From NCBI GenBank assembly GCA_004359435.1, contig PTET01000001.1, positions 946,852-1,010,851 of the forward strand: a DNA stretch of 64,000 nt, read 5' to 3'. The notes beneath the pieces were generated by a model. It was not told the DNA's origin, searched no databases, and saw nothing but the letters and a program-made list of their open reading frames with translations. A program made the position numbers and the translations under genes. Positions 26,767-35,194 of this stretch are shown piece after piece. Each line of letters opens with the position of its first letter. Position 1 is the first letter of the stretch. The DNA comes from Flavobacteriaceae bacterium. GTDB lineage: Bacteria > Bacteroidota > Bacteroidia > Flavobacteriales > Weeksellaceae.

Positions 26767-27855
26767 ATGATGAAGTTAGAAGAAACCAAACAAGATTGGA
26801 TCAAGGCTTTTGGAGATAAGCCTTTGGCCATCGCAGGACCCTGTAGCGCAGAGAGTCAAGAGCAAGTACTTAGAATTGCCCACGAATTAGATAAAGACTA
26901 TGTTAAGGTCTTTAGAGCGGGTATTTGGAAGCCAAGAACCAAACCTGGTTCCTTTGAGGGAATTGGAGAAATTGGTCTTAAATGGCTACAAAAAGTCAAA
27001 GAAGAAACTGGACTTTTGGTAAGTACAGAAGTGGCTTCTGCTGAGCACGTGAGATTGGCCCTTGAATATGGCATAGACATCCTTTGGATTGGAGCCAGAA
27101 CTACGGTAAATCCATTTTTGGTGCAAGAAATTGCCGAGGCCATCAAAAATTATGGCGGTACAGACAAAATTGTGCTGGTAAAAAATCCTGTAAACCCAGA
27201 TTTAGACCTTTGGATTGGCGCTTTAGAGAGACTACTTGCTCAAGGAGTAACCAAACTTGGAGTAATTCAGAGAGGTTTTTCTTCTTACATCAAAACCAAA
27301 TATAGAAACAATCCACAATGGCAAATCGTTTTAGATTTCAAGAGCCGTTACCCAAACATCCCTGTGATTGTAGATCCTTCCCACATTTGTGGAAACAGAA
27401 CTGGAATTCAAGAAATCATCCAACAAGGATTCAATTTTGAGTTTGAAGGTACCATTACAGAAACCCACTACGATCCAGACAACGCTTGGAGTGATGCTGC
27501 ACAGCAAATTGTTCCTGCAAGACTTTTGGAGATTCTTAAAGAAACCGAACTTAGAAAACATTCTGGAGAAAATTCTAAGTATGACACCGAAATTTCTCAC
27601 TTAAGATCCGAAATTGATCAGATTGATGGCCAGATTTGGGATCTTATCAATGCAAGAATGGGCGTAGTTTCTAAAATTGGAAAACTCAAAAAAGAGTACA
27701 ATGTAGCGGTTTATCAACCCGAAAGATGGGAAGAGATCATTAAGAAATCTAAAGAACAAGCCTCTGCCATTGGTCTAAACCCAGAGTTCGTGGAGAAAAT
27801 CATCAAAGAATTTCACCAAGAATCTCTGAACATTCAGAACAAAATCATGTCTTGA
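26767..27855 (+). CDS. Bifunctional DAHP synthase / chorismate mutase
   Basis: Fusion of a KDPG-like type DAHP synthase (about 1-270) with an AroQ-class chorismate mutase (about 275-360). The synthase shows IAGPCSAESQEQ, KVFRAGIWKPRTKPGSFEG, GARTTVNPF, VDPSHICGNR and ETHYDPDNAWSDA. The mutase shows HLRSEIDQIDGQIWDLINARM and the ISKIGKLKKEYN-type helix (here VSKIGKLKKEYNVAVYQPERW). It supplies the first step of the shikimate pathway and the branch-point mutase, with feedback probably passing between domains. An ATG immediately downstream (26770) is an alternative start. Confidence 0.95.
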   Translation: MMKLEETKQDWIKAFGDKPLAIAGPCSAESQEQVLRIAHELDKDYVKVFRAGIWKPRTKPGSFEGIGEIGLKWLQKVKEETGLLVSTEVASAEHVRLALEYGIDILWIGARTTVNPFLVQEIAEAIKNYGGTDKIVLVKNPVNPDLDLWIGALERLLAQGVTKLGVIQRGFSSYIKTKYRNNPQWQIVLDFKSRYPNIPVIVDPSHICGNRTGIQEIIQQGFNFEFEGTITETHYDPDNAWSDAAQQIVPARLLEILKETELRKHSGENSKYDTEISHLRSEIDQIDGQIWDLINARMGVVSKIGKLKKEYNVAVYQPERWEEIIKKSKEQASAIGLNPEFVEKIIKEFHQESLNIQNKIMS

Positions 27856-28413
27856 TTGAGTGCTGAAAAAAAACTAGGTCTGGTACTCAAATCCACTGGA
27901 AGTTGGTATTTGTTGGAAGAAAAAATCAGCAAAGAAACCTTTCAGGCGAGAATCAAGGGCGTTTTCCGTATCAAAAACATCAAAAATACCAACCCGATTG
28001 CCGTAGGCGATTGGGTTGATTTTGTTTTGGACAAAGATGGGATTGCGGTGATTCACCACATCCATCCAAGGGAGAATTACATCATTCGCAAAAGCGTAAA
28101 CCTCTCCAAAAGAACCCATATCATCGCTTCCAATATCGATTTGGCTTTTTTGATTGTCACCGTCAAAAATCCCAAAATTCCTCTTGGCTTCATAGACCGA
28201 TTTTTGGTTACCACCAAAGCCTATGGAATCCAGACCTTGATTGTCTTCAACAAAGTGGATATGCACGATGAGCCTGCAAAGCTTCTCCAACAAGAGATGA
28301 TAGAAATCTACCAAAAAGTGGGATACACCTGCCTTGAGACTTCTGCCACAGAAAACATCGGGATTGAAGTGCTCAAAGAAGCCAAGCCAAGGTTATTTCC
28401 GATGGAGTGTTAA
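27856..28413 (+). pseudogene. rsgA: Ribosome small subunit GTPase RsgA, 3' half lost
   Basis: RsgA is a circularly permuted GTPase that matures the 30S subunit; the family has about 310-320 residues. Here an OB-fold (LKSTGSWYLLEE, RIKGVFRIKNIKNTNPIAVGD) is followed by the G4 motif FNKVDM and the G5-like TSATENIGIEVL. The reading then breaks off near 28380, before the P-loop (GHSGVGKS) and the zinc-binding domain. The last codons (EAKPRLFPMEC) are out-of-frame dtd sequence. About 130 residues are missing. The start is a TTG directly after the preceding TGA; no ATG fits, so the true start is uncertain. Confidence 0.88.
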
Positions 28414-28808
28414 CAGGAGAAATTTCTTCTGGCCTTCTTCTTTTTGTTGGGTTTGAAGAGTCCGATACCAAGGAAGATTTTCTTTGGTCTTCCAAAAAAA
28501 TCACCCAAATGCGCATTTTTCCCGATGAAAATCTGGTGATGAATCTCAGCGTAAAGGATGTTTTGGGGGACATTTTGGTGGTGAGCCAATTCACCCTTTT
28601 TGCTTCAACCCAAAAAGGAAACAGACCTTCCTATTATTTGGCTTCTCCCCCCGAAAAAGCCAAGAGCCAATATCAAGAGTTTTTGGTAATTTTGGAAGAA
28701 CTCTGGGGGAAAAAACTCCAAACGGGAATTTTTGGTGCAGACATGAAGGTAGAACTTCTCAACGACGGCCCCATCACCATTTGGCTGGATTCCCGTAACA
28801 GAGAATAA
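28407..28808 (+). CDS. dtd: D-aminoacyl-tRNA deacylase, 5' end lost
   Basis: DTD removes D-amino acids from mischarged tRNAs. The family motifs SQFTLFASTQKGNRPS and LNDGPITIWLDS (the NxGPxT motif) are intact. Homology in this frame starts upstream of the GTG at 28407: codons from about 28383 read QAKVISDGVLTGEISSG, matching the family from about residue 10. The first nine or so residues (usually MxxVIQRVS) are gone because the gene is joined to the interior of rsgA. Whether anything is translated from the GTG is unknown; the N-terminal strand is structural, so activity is doubtful. Confidence 0.85.
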   Translation: MLTGEISSGLLLFVGFEESDTKEDFLWSSKKITQMRIFPDENLVMNLSVKDVLGDILVVSQFTLFASTQKGNRPSYYLASPPEKAKSQYQEFLVILEELWGKKLQTGIFGADMKVELLNDGPITIWLDSRNRE

Positions 28809-28840
28809 AAAAACCAAAGAATAAAACAAAACACACACAT

Positions 28841-29191
28841 ATGTCTCTAAAACAAGCCTCTTTGGACGTGGACAACTGGATTAAAACCATTGGTGTTCGC
28901 TATTTTGACCCTCTGACCAACCTTGCTCAACTCACAGAAGAAGTGGGAGAGGTAGCCAGAATTATCGCCAGAAGATACGGTGAGCAGTCCGAAAAAGAAT
29001 CGGACAAAAACAAAGACTTGGGAGAAGAACTCGCCGATGTCATCTTTGTGGCTCTTTGCCTTGCCAACCAAACGGGTGTGGATATCGATGCGGCTTTTTA
29101 CAAAAAAATGCAGCACAAAACAGACAGAGACAAAGACAGACACAAAAACAACGAAAAACTCAAAGAGAATCTTTCAGACGATGGAAAATAA
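28841..29191 (+). CDS. MazG-like nucleotide pyrophosphohydrolase
   Basis: All-alpha NTP pyrophosphatase of the MazG/dUTPase superfamily, 116 residues, single domain. The metal-binding helices are LTEEVGEVARIIARRYG and DLGEELADVIFVALCLA, the EExxE..ExxD arrangement of the family. The exact nucleotide substrate cannot be told from sequence. The C-terminus is very rich in Lys/Asp (DRDKDRHKNNEKLK). It overlaps aroA by 11 nt. Confidence 0.9.
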   Translation: MSLKQASLDVDNWIKTIGVRYFDPLTNLAQLTEEVGEVARIIARRYGEQSEKESDKNKDLGEELADVIFVALCLANQTGVDIDAAFYKKMQHKTDRDKDRHKNNEKLKENLSDDGK

Positions 29192-30476
29192 TACGACAAA
29201 AATCGCAAAACTGCGTCCCACAGCGTCTTTGGTTTTGAATCACACCTTGTCTTTGGCAGGCTCCAAAAGCGAAACCAACAGAGCCCTTTTGTTGCAAGCA
29301 TTGTTTGAGGATAGGATATCTGAGGTGAGAAATCAGTCTGTTTCGGATGACTCAGAGTTGATGACAAAGGCACTTTTGAGCAGCGAGGAAACCATCGACA
29401 TACACCATGCGGGTACGGCCATGCGTTTTTTGACCGCCTATTTTTCTATCAAAGAGGGAAGAAGTACCATTTTGACGGGTTCTCCAAGAATGAAGGAGAG
29501 ACCCATTGGGGTTTTGGTGGACGCTCTAAAAAGTCTTGGAGCAGACATCACCTATTTGGAAAATGAGGGATTTCCTCCTCTGAAAATTCAAGGGAAAAAA
29601 CTACAAGGCGGAACCATCCAAATGCCAGCCAACATTTCCAGCCAGTTTATTTCTGCACTGATGCTTATTGGCGGAAAGCTGGAAGAGGGTCTTAGAATAG
29701 AACTGGTGGGAAAAATCACTTCCAGAACCTACTTGGAGATGACTGTTTCTATGCTCAAAGAAGTGGGATTTGAAGTGAATTTTAAAGGCAACACCATAGA
29801 AATTCAAAAAGCAGACTTGCAAAATCAAAAAACCAAGGTATTTGAAGTGGAGTCCGACTGGTCTTCTGTTTCCTACTATTTTTCCTTTGTTGCCCTATCA
29901 GAAAAAGGTTCTGTTTTAAAAATTCAGACTTTCAAAGAAAACAGTTTGCAAGGGGATAGTGCTATGGTAGAAATCGCCGAGAAGTATTTTGGTGTGAAAA
30001 CCACTTTTGAGGCTGCTTCAAACCAAATCAAATTAGAAAAAGTTTCCCATTTTGTGTATCCAGATTTTTTTGAACTGGATATGAATCTCTGTCCAGACAT
30101 TGCCCAGACCGCCTCGGTAATGGCTGGAGCACTGAAAATCAGATGCAAACTCACAGGTCTTGAAACCTTAAAAATCAAAGAAACAGACCGTTTGGTCGCT
30201 CTTCAAAACGAGCTTTCCAAAGTAGGGGTGAAGGTGGAAATCACAGATTCTACCCTAGAAATTACAGGGTTTGATGAAGTATTGAGAGAGAATCTAGAGA
30301 AAGAAAAGATAGCTGCACCCAGAATTGCTACCTATAACGACCACCGCATGGCCATGGCTTTTGCTCCACTGGGAATGTTGTTTCCTATCGAAATAGAAGA
30401 CCACATGGTGGTCACCAAATCTTACACCCAATTTTGGGAAGATGTGGAAGGGTTGGGATGTATAAACCTAATTTAA
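29181..30476 (+). CDS. aroA: 3-phosphoshikimate 1-carboxyvinyltransferase (EPSP synthase)
   Basis: Transfers enolpyruvate from PEP to shikimate-3-phosphate. Motifs include AGSKSETNRALLL (S3P/PEP binding), HAGTAMRFLTAYFS, KERPIGVLVDALKSLGA, SGQ-equivalent ISSQFISALML, LETLKIKETDRLVAL and YNDHRMAMAFAPLG. I start at the ATG at 29181, whose MENNTTK precedes the family N-terminus; an upstream extension would lie inside mazG. The 431 residues are complete. It is the last gene of this plus-strand run and converges with the NlpC/P60 gene. Confidence 0.96.
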   Translation: MENNTTKIAKLRPTASLVLNHTLSLAGSKSETNRALLLQALFEDRISEVRNQSVSDDSELMTKALLSSEETIDIHHAGTAMRFLTAYFSIKEGRSTILTGSPRMKERPIGVLVDALKSLGADITYLENEGFPPLKIQGKKLQGGTIQMPANISSQFISALMLIGGKLEEGLRIELVGKITSRTYLEMTVSMLKEVGFEVNFKGNTIEIQKADLQNQKTKVFEVESDWSSVSYYFSFVALSEKGSVLKIQTFKENSLQGDSAMVEIAEKYFGVKTTFEAASNQIKLEKVSHFVYPDFFELDMNLCPDIAQTASVMAGALKIRCKLTGLETLKIKETDRLVALQNELSKVGVKVEITDSTLEITGFDEVLRENLEKEKIAAPRIATYNDHRMAMAFAPLGMLFPIEIEDHMVVTKSYTQFWEDVEGLGCINLI

Positions 30477-30490
30477 AGGCAAGGGTTAGA

Positions 30491-31111
30491 TTACAAAATG
30501 TGTTTGCCGTACAAATAACGGGCAGACCAGTAAGAATCTGTGAGTTTGGAAATCATTACTCCGTGAGAAGAGCTTGCGTGTATAAAAGAGGCAACACCAT
30601 CTGTAACTTCTGTTACAATTCCAACGTGGCTCACACCTCTACCTGAGGTAGAAAAGAAAACCAAATCTCCTTTTTGAAGTTCTGTTTTACTCACCTTGTA
30701 ACCTTGTTGGGCTTGCAGAGATGAAACTCTGGGCAAGGATACATTGATGGTAGAAAATACGTTTTGTGTAAAGGCAGAACAGTCTATTCCTCCTCGTGTG
30801 GTTCCCCCGTATACATAACGAACTCCAAGCCAAGTTTTGGCTTCTTCAATCAGTTTGTCTACAGATACGTTTGAGTTAGAGGATATGGGAAGAGAAGCAG
30901 TAAAAGAAGCCAAAGATTCTTGATAGCTGGGTTGCCCTGATTTTTTGGCCAATTCTTGGTCTAGTTTTTCTTGTACCAAGGTTTCTTGCATAGATCTTTC
31001 GATAGATTCTGCAATTTGTTTCTCTAAGTCAGTGTGTTGGCTAGCCGAAGTTTGACCAAAAGAAAAGCCAAAATACAGCACCGCAATAAGGATATAAAGA
31101 CGCTTTTTCAT
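30491..31111 (-). CDS. Secreted NlpC/P60 family cell-wall peptidase
   Basis: The 206-residue protein has a signal peptide (MKKRLYILIAVLYFGFSFG), a helical linker, and an NlpC/P60 domain at the C-terminus. The catalytic cysteine is in GGIDCSAFTQNVF, the histidine in GVSHVGIVTEV, and the third polar residue in FIHASSSHGV. The family cleaves peptide stems of peptidoglycan. I start at the ATG at 31111 where the signal peptide begins, rather than the in-frame ATG at 31138. Confidence 0.93.
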   Translation of the reverse strand: MKKRLYILIAVLYFGFSFGQTSASQHTDLEKQIAESIERSMQETLVQEKLDQELAKKSGQPSYQESLASFTASLPISSNSNVSVDKLIEEAKTWLGVRYVYGGTTRGGIDCSAFTQNVFSTINVSLPRVSSLQAQQGYKVSKTELQKGDLVFFSTSGRGVSHVGIVTEVTDGVASFIHASSSHGVMISKLTDSYWSARYLYGKHIL

Positions 31112-31258
31112 CTCTTTATTTTTTTCAACAATTTTCAAACATACTTAAAATTTTGTTAAGACCCTCTATTTTAGACCAAAGCCTGATATATTTCATGAAT
31201 TCTCAAAAAAATCTATCTAATTTTCATCAATCCTTATGGATAAAAAAGAAAAATATAT

Positions 31259-31266
31259 TAGATTTG
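31259..31266 (+). promoter_or_regulatory. Candidate -7 element for tRNA-Glu/rpsT
   Basis: TAGATTTG fits the Bacteroidota -7 consensus and is 17 nt upstream of the first tRNA-Glu, a good distance for a tRNA precursor. No TTTG box lies at the expected upstream distance. Confidence 0.45.
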
Positions 31267-31282
31267 CAGTCCTAAATCAAAT

Positions 31283-31354
31283 GGCCCGTTCGTCTAGCGG
31301 TTAGGACGCCAGGTTTTCATCCTGGAAATAGGGGTTCGATTCCCCTACGGGCTA
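31283..31354 (+). tRNA. tRNA-Glu (TTC)
   Basis: A 72-nt cloverleaf: acceptor arms GGCCCGT and ACGGGCT, a D arm containing CTAGCGGTTAGG, an anticodon stem CCAGG/CCTGG around a TTTTCAT loop (anticodon TTC), and a T arm AGGGG-TTCGATT-CCCCT. CCA is not encoded. It is identical to the copy at 31643. Confidence 0.97.
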
Positions 31355-31370
31355 CAAATTTTATAAGAAT

Positions 31371-31622
31371 ATGGCAAATCATAAATCTGCGTTAAAGAGA
31401 ATTAGACAAACAGTTGTTAGAACTGAAAGAAACAGATTCTATCACAAATCTACACGTACTGCAATCAAGAAGTTGAGAAACGAAACAGACAAAGAGCAAG
31501 CTGCTGCTGCACTTCCAAAAGTTTCTTCTTTGATTGATAAATTGGTGAAAAGAAACATCATTCACAAAAACAAAGCGGGTAACTTAAAATCTAAGTTGGC
31601 CAAACACGTAGCTTCTTTGTAA
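31371..31622 (+). CDS. rpsT: 30S ribosomal protein S20
   Basis: Primary-binding 16S rRNA protein of 83 residues, almost wholly helical and basic. The N-terminus MANHKSALKRIRQTVVRTER and the C-terminal IIHKNKAGNLKSKLAKHV are typical of S20. It sits between two identical tRNA-Glu genes, probably in one transcript. Confidence 0.97.
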   Translation: MANHKSALKRIRQTVVRTERNRFYHKSTRTAIKKLRNETDKEQAAAALPKVSSLIDKLVKRNIIHKNKAGNLKSKLAKHVASL

Positions 31623-31642
31623 GAAAAGCTAAGGGTTTTGTT

Positions 31643-31714
31643 GGCCCGTTCGTCTAGCGGTTAGGACGCCAGGTTTTCATCCTGGAAATAGGGGTTCGAT
31701 TCCCCTACGGGCTA
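31643..31714 (+). tRNA. tRNA-Glu (TTC), second copy
   Basis: Identical in sequence to the tRNA-Glu at 31283, with the same TTC anticodon, 20 nt after the rpsT stop. A strong terminator follows within 20 nt, consistent with tRNA-rpsT-tRNA forming one transcription unit. Confidence 0.97.
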
Positions 31715-31729
31715 CTTTGATTTATAAAA

Positions 31730-31758
31730 AAAGGATTGCAAGAATGCAATCCTTTTTT
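31730..31758. terminator. Intrinsic terminator after tRNA-Glu/rpsT
   Basis: An 11-bp stem (AAAGGATTGCA 31730-31740 with TGCAATCCTTT 31745-31755), loop AGAA, flanked by A and T runs. It lies between the tRNA and the convergent LOG-family gene and may serve both. Confidence 0.92.
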
Positions 31759-31779
31759 TGTGCATCGATAAAAAAATAC

Positions 31780-32493
31780 TTAAAAATTTTCTTGGAGATT
31801 GAATTCTTTGTAGAAATTTACAATAATTTCAACTGCTTGTTTTGGAGTATCTACAAGATGAAAAAGCGAAAAATCCTCTAGGTTGATGTTTTTTTGGTCT
31901 TCTAACATGCTTTTTTTCATCCAATCTAAAAGTCCCGCCCAGTAATCTTTTCCCACCAAAACAATTGGAAATTTGGCGATTTTTTTGGTTTGAATAAGGG
32001 TTAAGGCTTCGAAAAGTTCATCTAGTGTACCCAAACCTCCAGGTAGCACCACGAAACCTTGGGCGTATTTGATAAACATCAATTTTCGGGTGAAAAAGTA
32101 ATCGAAGCTGATGTTATAATCTTTGTCTACATATGCATTTGAGCTAGCCTCAAAGGGTAAATTGATGCTGAGCCCTACGGATTTTCCTCCTCCAAGTTTT
32201 GCGCCTTTGTTGGCCGCTTCCATAATTCCGGGTCCACCACCGGTAATTACTCCAAATCCATTTTGGGTTAAAAGTTTGGCGATTTCTATCCCTTGACTGT
32301 AATAGGGATTGTTTTCTTGGGTTCTAGCAGAACCAAAAATGGAAACACAAGGGCCAATTTTAGCCATACTTTCGAAGCCATGAACAATTTCTCCCATAAT
32401 TTTAAAAAGAGCCCAAGAGTCGTTGGATTTGATCTCGCTCCAAGTTTTTTGGCGGAAATTTTCTCTTAATTTTTCTTCGGTTTCATGGTCCAT
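31780..32493 (-). CDS. LOG family protein (TIGR00730 type)
   Basis: Rossmann-fold protein of the lysine-decarboxylase-like/LOG family, whose characterised members release cytokinin-type bases from nucleoside 5'-monophosphates or act as nucleotide phosphoribohydrolases. Signatures are GGGPGIMEAANKGA and LPGGLGTLDELFEAL (the PGGxGTxxE motif). The 237 residues are normal for the longer bacterial group. The physiological substrate here is unknown. It lies 2 nt from the next gene's stop. Confidence 0.9.
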   Translation of the reverse strand: MDHETEEKLRENFRQKTWSEIKSNDSWALFKIMGEIVHGFESMAKIGPCVSIFGSARTQENNPYYSQGIEIAKLLTQNGFGVITGGGPGIMEAANKGAKLGGGKSVGLSINLPFEASSNAYVDKDYNISFDYFFTRKLMFIKYAQGFVVLPGGLGTLDELFEALTLIQTKKIAKFPIVLVGKDYWAGLLDWMKKSMLEDQKNINLEDFSLFHLVDTPKQAVEIIVNFYKEFNLQENF

Positions 32494-32495
32494 GG

Positions 32496-33761
32496 TTACA
32501 AAGCTTGAATTTTGGGTTGATTGATAAAAATGTACCGTAGCACCTCACTTTTGAGTGTGGCGTTTTCTTGGGATAAGATCATTCTTTGTTTTCTTTTTTC
32601 TGCACTTAAGATTTGACTGTGAAGATCAAAGTAACCAAATCCTATAAGACGATTGTCCTGAATTTCGATAAAGGCTTTTTCTTCTTTGTTTCTTCCTTTT
32701 CCAATCAGTAATGCATTGGGTAAAGGGTAATTACAAATGTTCAAAAATTCGGTTTCTAAAGACAGCGATTGGTCTGGGTTTTCGGCCTGTTTTTTCTCTA
32801 AAAATTGAATAAACTTTTTTAAAAAATCTGTGGCATTTTTCTTTTTTTCGAAACTTATGCCTTGTTTGAGTGCTGTTTTGTCTACTACTTGGGTTTGCAA
32901 AGACTTTTTATCTTCGCTTAAATATAGGCCAAACAGATGATTCCCTTTTTTGCTGGTTAGATTATACATAGGGCGGTGTTTCTGTATTTCTTCCATGGCC
33001 CGAAGATAGTTTACCGCTGTGTTTTCTGTGGTTTTACAAACTATTTTTTTGGTTTTCTGTTGAAGTTCTTGTTTGTTCTTTGAGAGAGATTGTAAGTTTT
33101 TTCTGCAGAGATTTTTAAGGTTTCCACCAAAGTCGATGTACAGAATTTCCGTTTTTTCGTCCATAAAATAAGCAATGCCCATTTTGGAAGGAATTTCTTC
33201 TAAGATTCCTTTGAAGTTTTCTCTTTCTAGGTCTTTGCTTGTGGTTGGATTGTAGTATTTTTTTTCTGAATCTTTTTCTAGAAGTAGATCTAGCAGTTGC
33301 ACGGTTGCTTTGGCATCTCCCGAGGCTCTGTGCCTTTCTAAAAGTGGAATGCCAAGGTTTTTGCAGAGTTTCCCAAGGGAATAAGAAGGTTCGTTTAGCA
33401 GTACTCTTTGGGCGTAACTTAGGGTGTCTAAAGTGTCTAAAGATAAGTCAAGCCCTAGGGAGCCAAATTCTTGATGAATCATTCGGTAATCAAAATCTAC
33501 CCCATGTCCAACCAAAATGTGTCCTTGAATCAATTGGTAGACTCGTTTGGCAATTTGGTGGAACTTAGGCGCAGTTTGCACCATCTTGTCGCTGATACCG
33601 GTTAGTTTGCAGACGTAAGGGTCTATTTTCTTTTCAGGGTTTACAAGAGAAATAAACTGATCGACAATGCTGGTTCCATCAAAAAGATAGATGGCGATTT
33701 CAATGATTTTTTCTTCTCCTTTTTTTCCTCCCGAAGATTCTATGTCTACAACTGCGTACAA
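32496..33761 (-). CDS. DEDDh exonuclease with degenerate GIY-YIG region
   Basis: The N-terminal half (about 1-165) is a DnaQ-like 3'-5' exonuclease: Exo I VVDIESSGG, Exo II LVGHGVDFDYRMI, Exo III HRASGDAKATVQL with the histidine. The second half corresponds to the UvrC-type GIY-YIG module often fused to this exonuclease in Bacteroidota. Its key motifs are altered: GIAYF stands for GIYxF and YIDFGGNLKNL for YIGxxxNLKxR. So nuclease activity of the second domain is doubtful. The length of 421 is slightly short for the group. The role is presumably DNA repair or processing, inferred. Confidence 0.87.
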   Translation of the reverse strand: MYAVVDIESSGGKKGEEKIIEIAIYLFDGTSIVDQFISLVNPEKKIDPYVCKLTGISDKMVQTAPKFHQIAKRVYQLIQGHILVGHGVDFDYRMIHQEFGSLGLDLSLDTLDTLSYAQRVLLNEPSYSLGKLCKNLGIPLLERHRASGDAKATVQLLDLLLEKDSEKKYYNPTTSKDLERENFKGILEEIPSKMGIAYFMDEKTEILYIDFGGNLKNLCRKNLQSLSKNKQELQQKTKKIVCKTTENTAVNYLRAMEEIQKHRPMYNLTSKKGNHLFGLYLSEDKKSLQTQVVDKTALKQGISFEKKKNATDFLKKFIQFLEKKQAENPDQSLSLETEFLNICNYPLPNALLIGKGRNKEEKAFIEIQDNRLIGFGYFDLHSQILSAEKRKQRMILSQENATLKSEVLRYIFINQPKIQAL

Positions 33762-33766
33762 ACTAC

Positions 33767-35126
33767 TTATCTTCTGTAAGATCTTTTGGATTTGATGCCA
33801 AGCATACCAAGCAGAGCGTTGGTTCCGGTTCTAACGGCTGTTCTACCAATGTCTCTTACAAAAGGTGAATTCAAAATGTTTTCGAACATTGAAGGTTTCT
33901 CTTTTTTGTCTGAGGTTTCAGAAGGTTCAACTTTTTCAACTTCAGCCTCTGGGTCACCTTGCATTTTTCTGCTGAGAATTTCGTAGGCAGATTCTTTGTC
34001 GATGTCCTGATTATAAAGCTGGGCAAGGTCAGAATTCTCTACGATTTCTTCTATCTCAGATTCTGTTAAGATGTCCATTCTAGAACTTGGGGCCACCAAA
34101 TAGGTGTGGGCTAGAGGAGTTGGAATTCCTTTTTCGTTAAGGGCAGTTACGAAAGCTTCACCAATTCCGAGTTCTCCAATAAGTTCATCGGCTTTGTAGA
34201 ATTCAGTAATGGGATAATTTTCTACCGCTTTTTTGATTTCTTTTCTATCGTTGGCAGTAAATCCTCTTAGGGCATGTTGAATTTTGAGTCCCAATTGGCT
34301 TAAAATACTTTCGGGTACATCTCCCGGAATTTGGGTGATAAAGTAAATTCCTACTCCTTTAGAACGAATCAGTTTTACAACTGTTTCTATCTGCGCTAAA
34401 AGTGCTTTGGAGGCTTGAGAGAAAATCAAATGCGCCTCATCAATAAAGATAGCCAGTTTGGGTTTGTCGCTGTCTCCTTCTTCTGGAAAGGTGTTGTATA
34501 CCTCGGCCAAAAGACTGAGCATAAAGGTAGAAAACAAGTGTGGTTTGGTTTGAAGGTCTGTAACTTTCATGATGCTTACCACACCCATTCCGTCTTTGGT
34601 TAAAAGCAAATCGTCTACATCAAAAGAGGGTTCACCAAAAAACAGATCGGCACCTTGTTGTTCAAGCGCTACAATGTTTCTTAAGATTGTACTGACTAAA
34701 GAGAATCGGGCCAAATTCACTGACCGTAGAGCGAAGTCTTACTCCTTTTTCTTGACTCAGAGAAAGAAGCTCAACCGGAAAAGCCATGGCTTGATAAGGA
34801 ATTTGCAGTTTTTGGTGTCTTGTGGTAATGTGCGAATTTTCTTCACCTTTAGCTGCAAGTCCACTTAAATCTCCTTTGATGTCCATTACAAGGGAAGGAA
34901 CACCTGCTTTGGAAAGATTTTCGACAAAAACCTGTAAAGTTTTGGTTTTACCCGTTCCTGTTGCCCCGGCGATAAGTCCGTGTCTGTTGATGGTTTTTAG
35001 CGGTATTGCAATTTCTACTTCGCTAACCACTTCTTTGTCTAACATGGCTTTTCCTAGCACGATTTTTTCACCAGAATATTGGTATTTTTCGTTTAGGGTC
35101 TGTATGAATTTTTCTTTTTTTTCCAT
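33767..35126 (-). pseudogene. HerA-like (DUF853) ATPase, internal deletion with frameshift
   Basis: HerA/FtsK-superfamily ATPase. The first part (35126 to about 34700) has Walker A GATGTGKTKTLQ and DUF853 features (VMDIKGDLSG, RLRSTVSEFGPIL), then ends out of frame (QYNLKKHCSA). The second part, in another frame from about 34700 down to 33767, continues with TILRNIVALEQQGADLFFGEP, Walker B LAIFIDEAHLIF, KGVGIYFITQIPGDVPES and the basic tail. About 50 residues that normally lie between the two (the segment after GPLLLSR) are missing, with a frameshift at about 34690-34705. Together the parts cover 453 codons of an expected 500 or so. Confidence 0.85.
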
Positions 35127-35194
35127 TTTGATTGAGTCCTTATTGGATTGGCTAAAGGTTTAAAGATACCAAACTTTTGATAAACTAAGGTTTT

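Noticed and set aside
30434..30646. A small plus-strand ORF after aroA
   Set aside because: It overlaps the end of aroA and the antisense of the NlpC/P60 gene and shows no domain or start signal.
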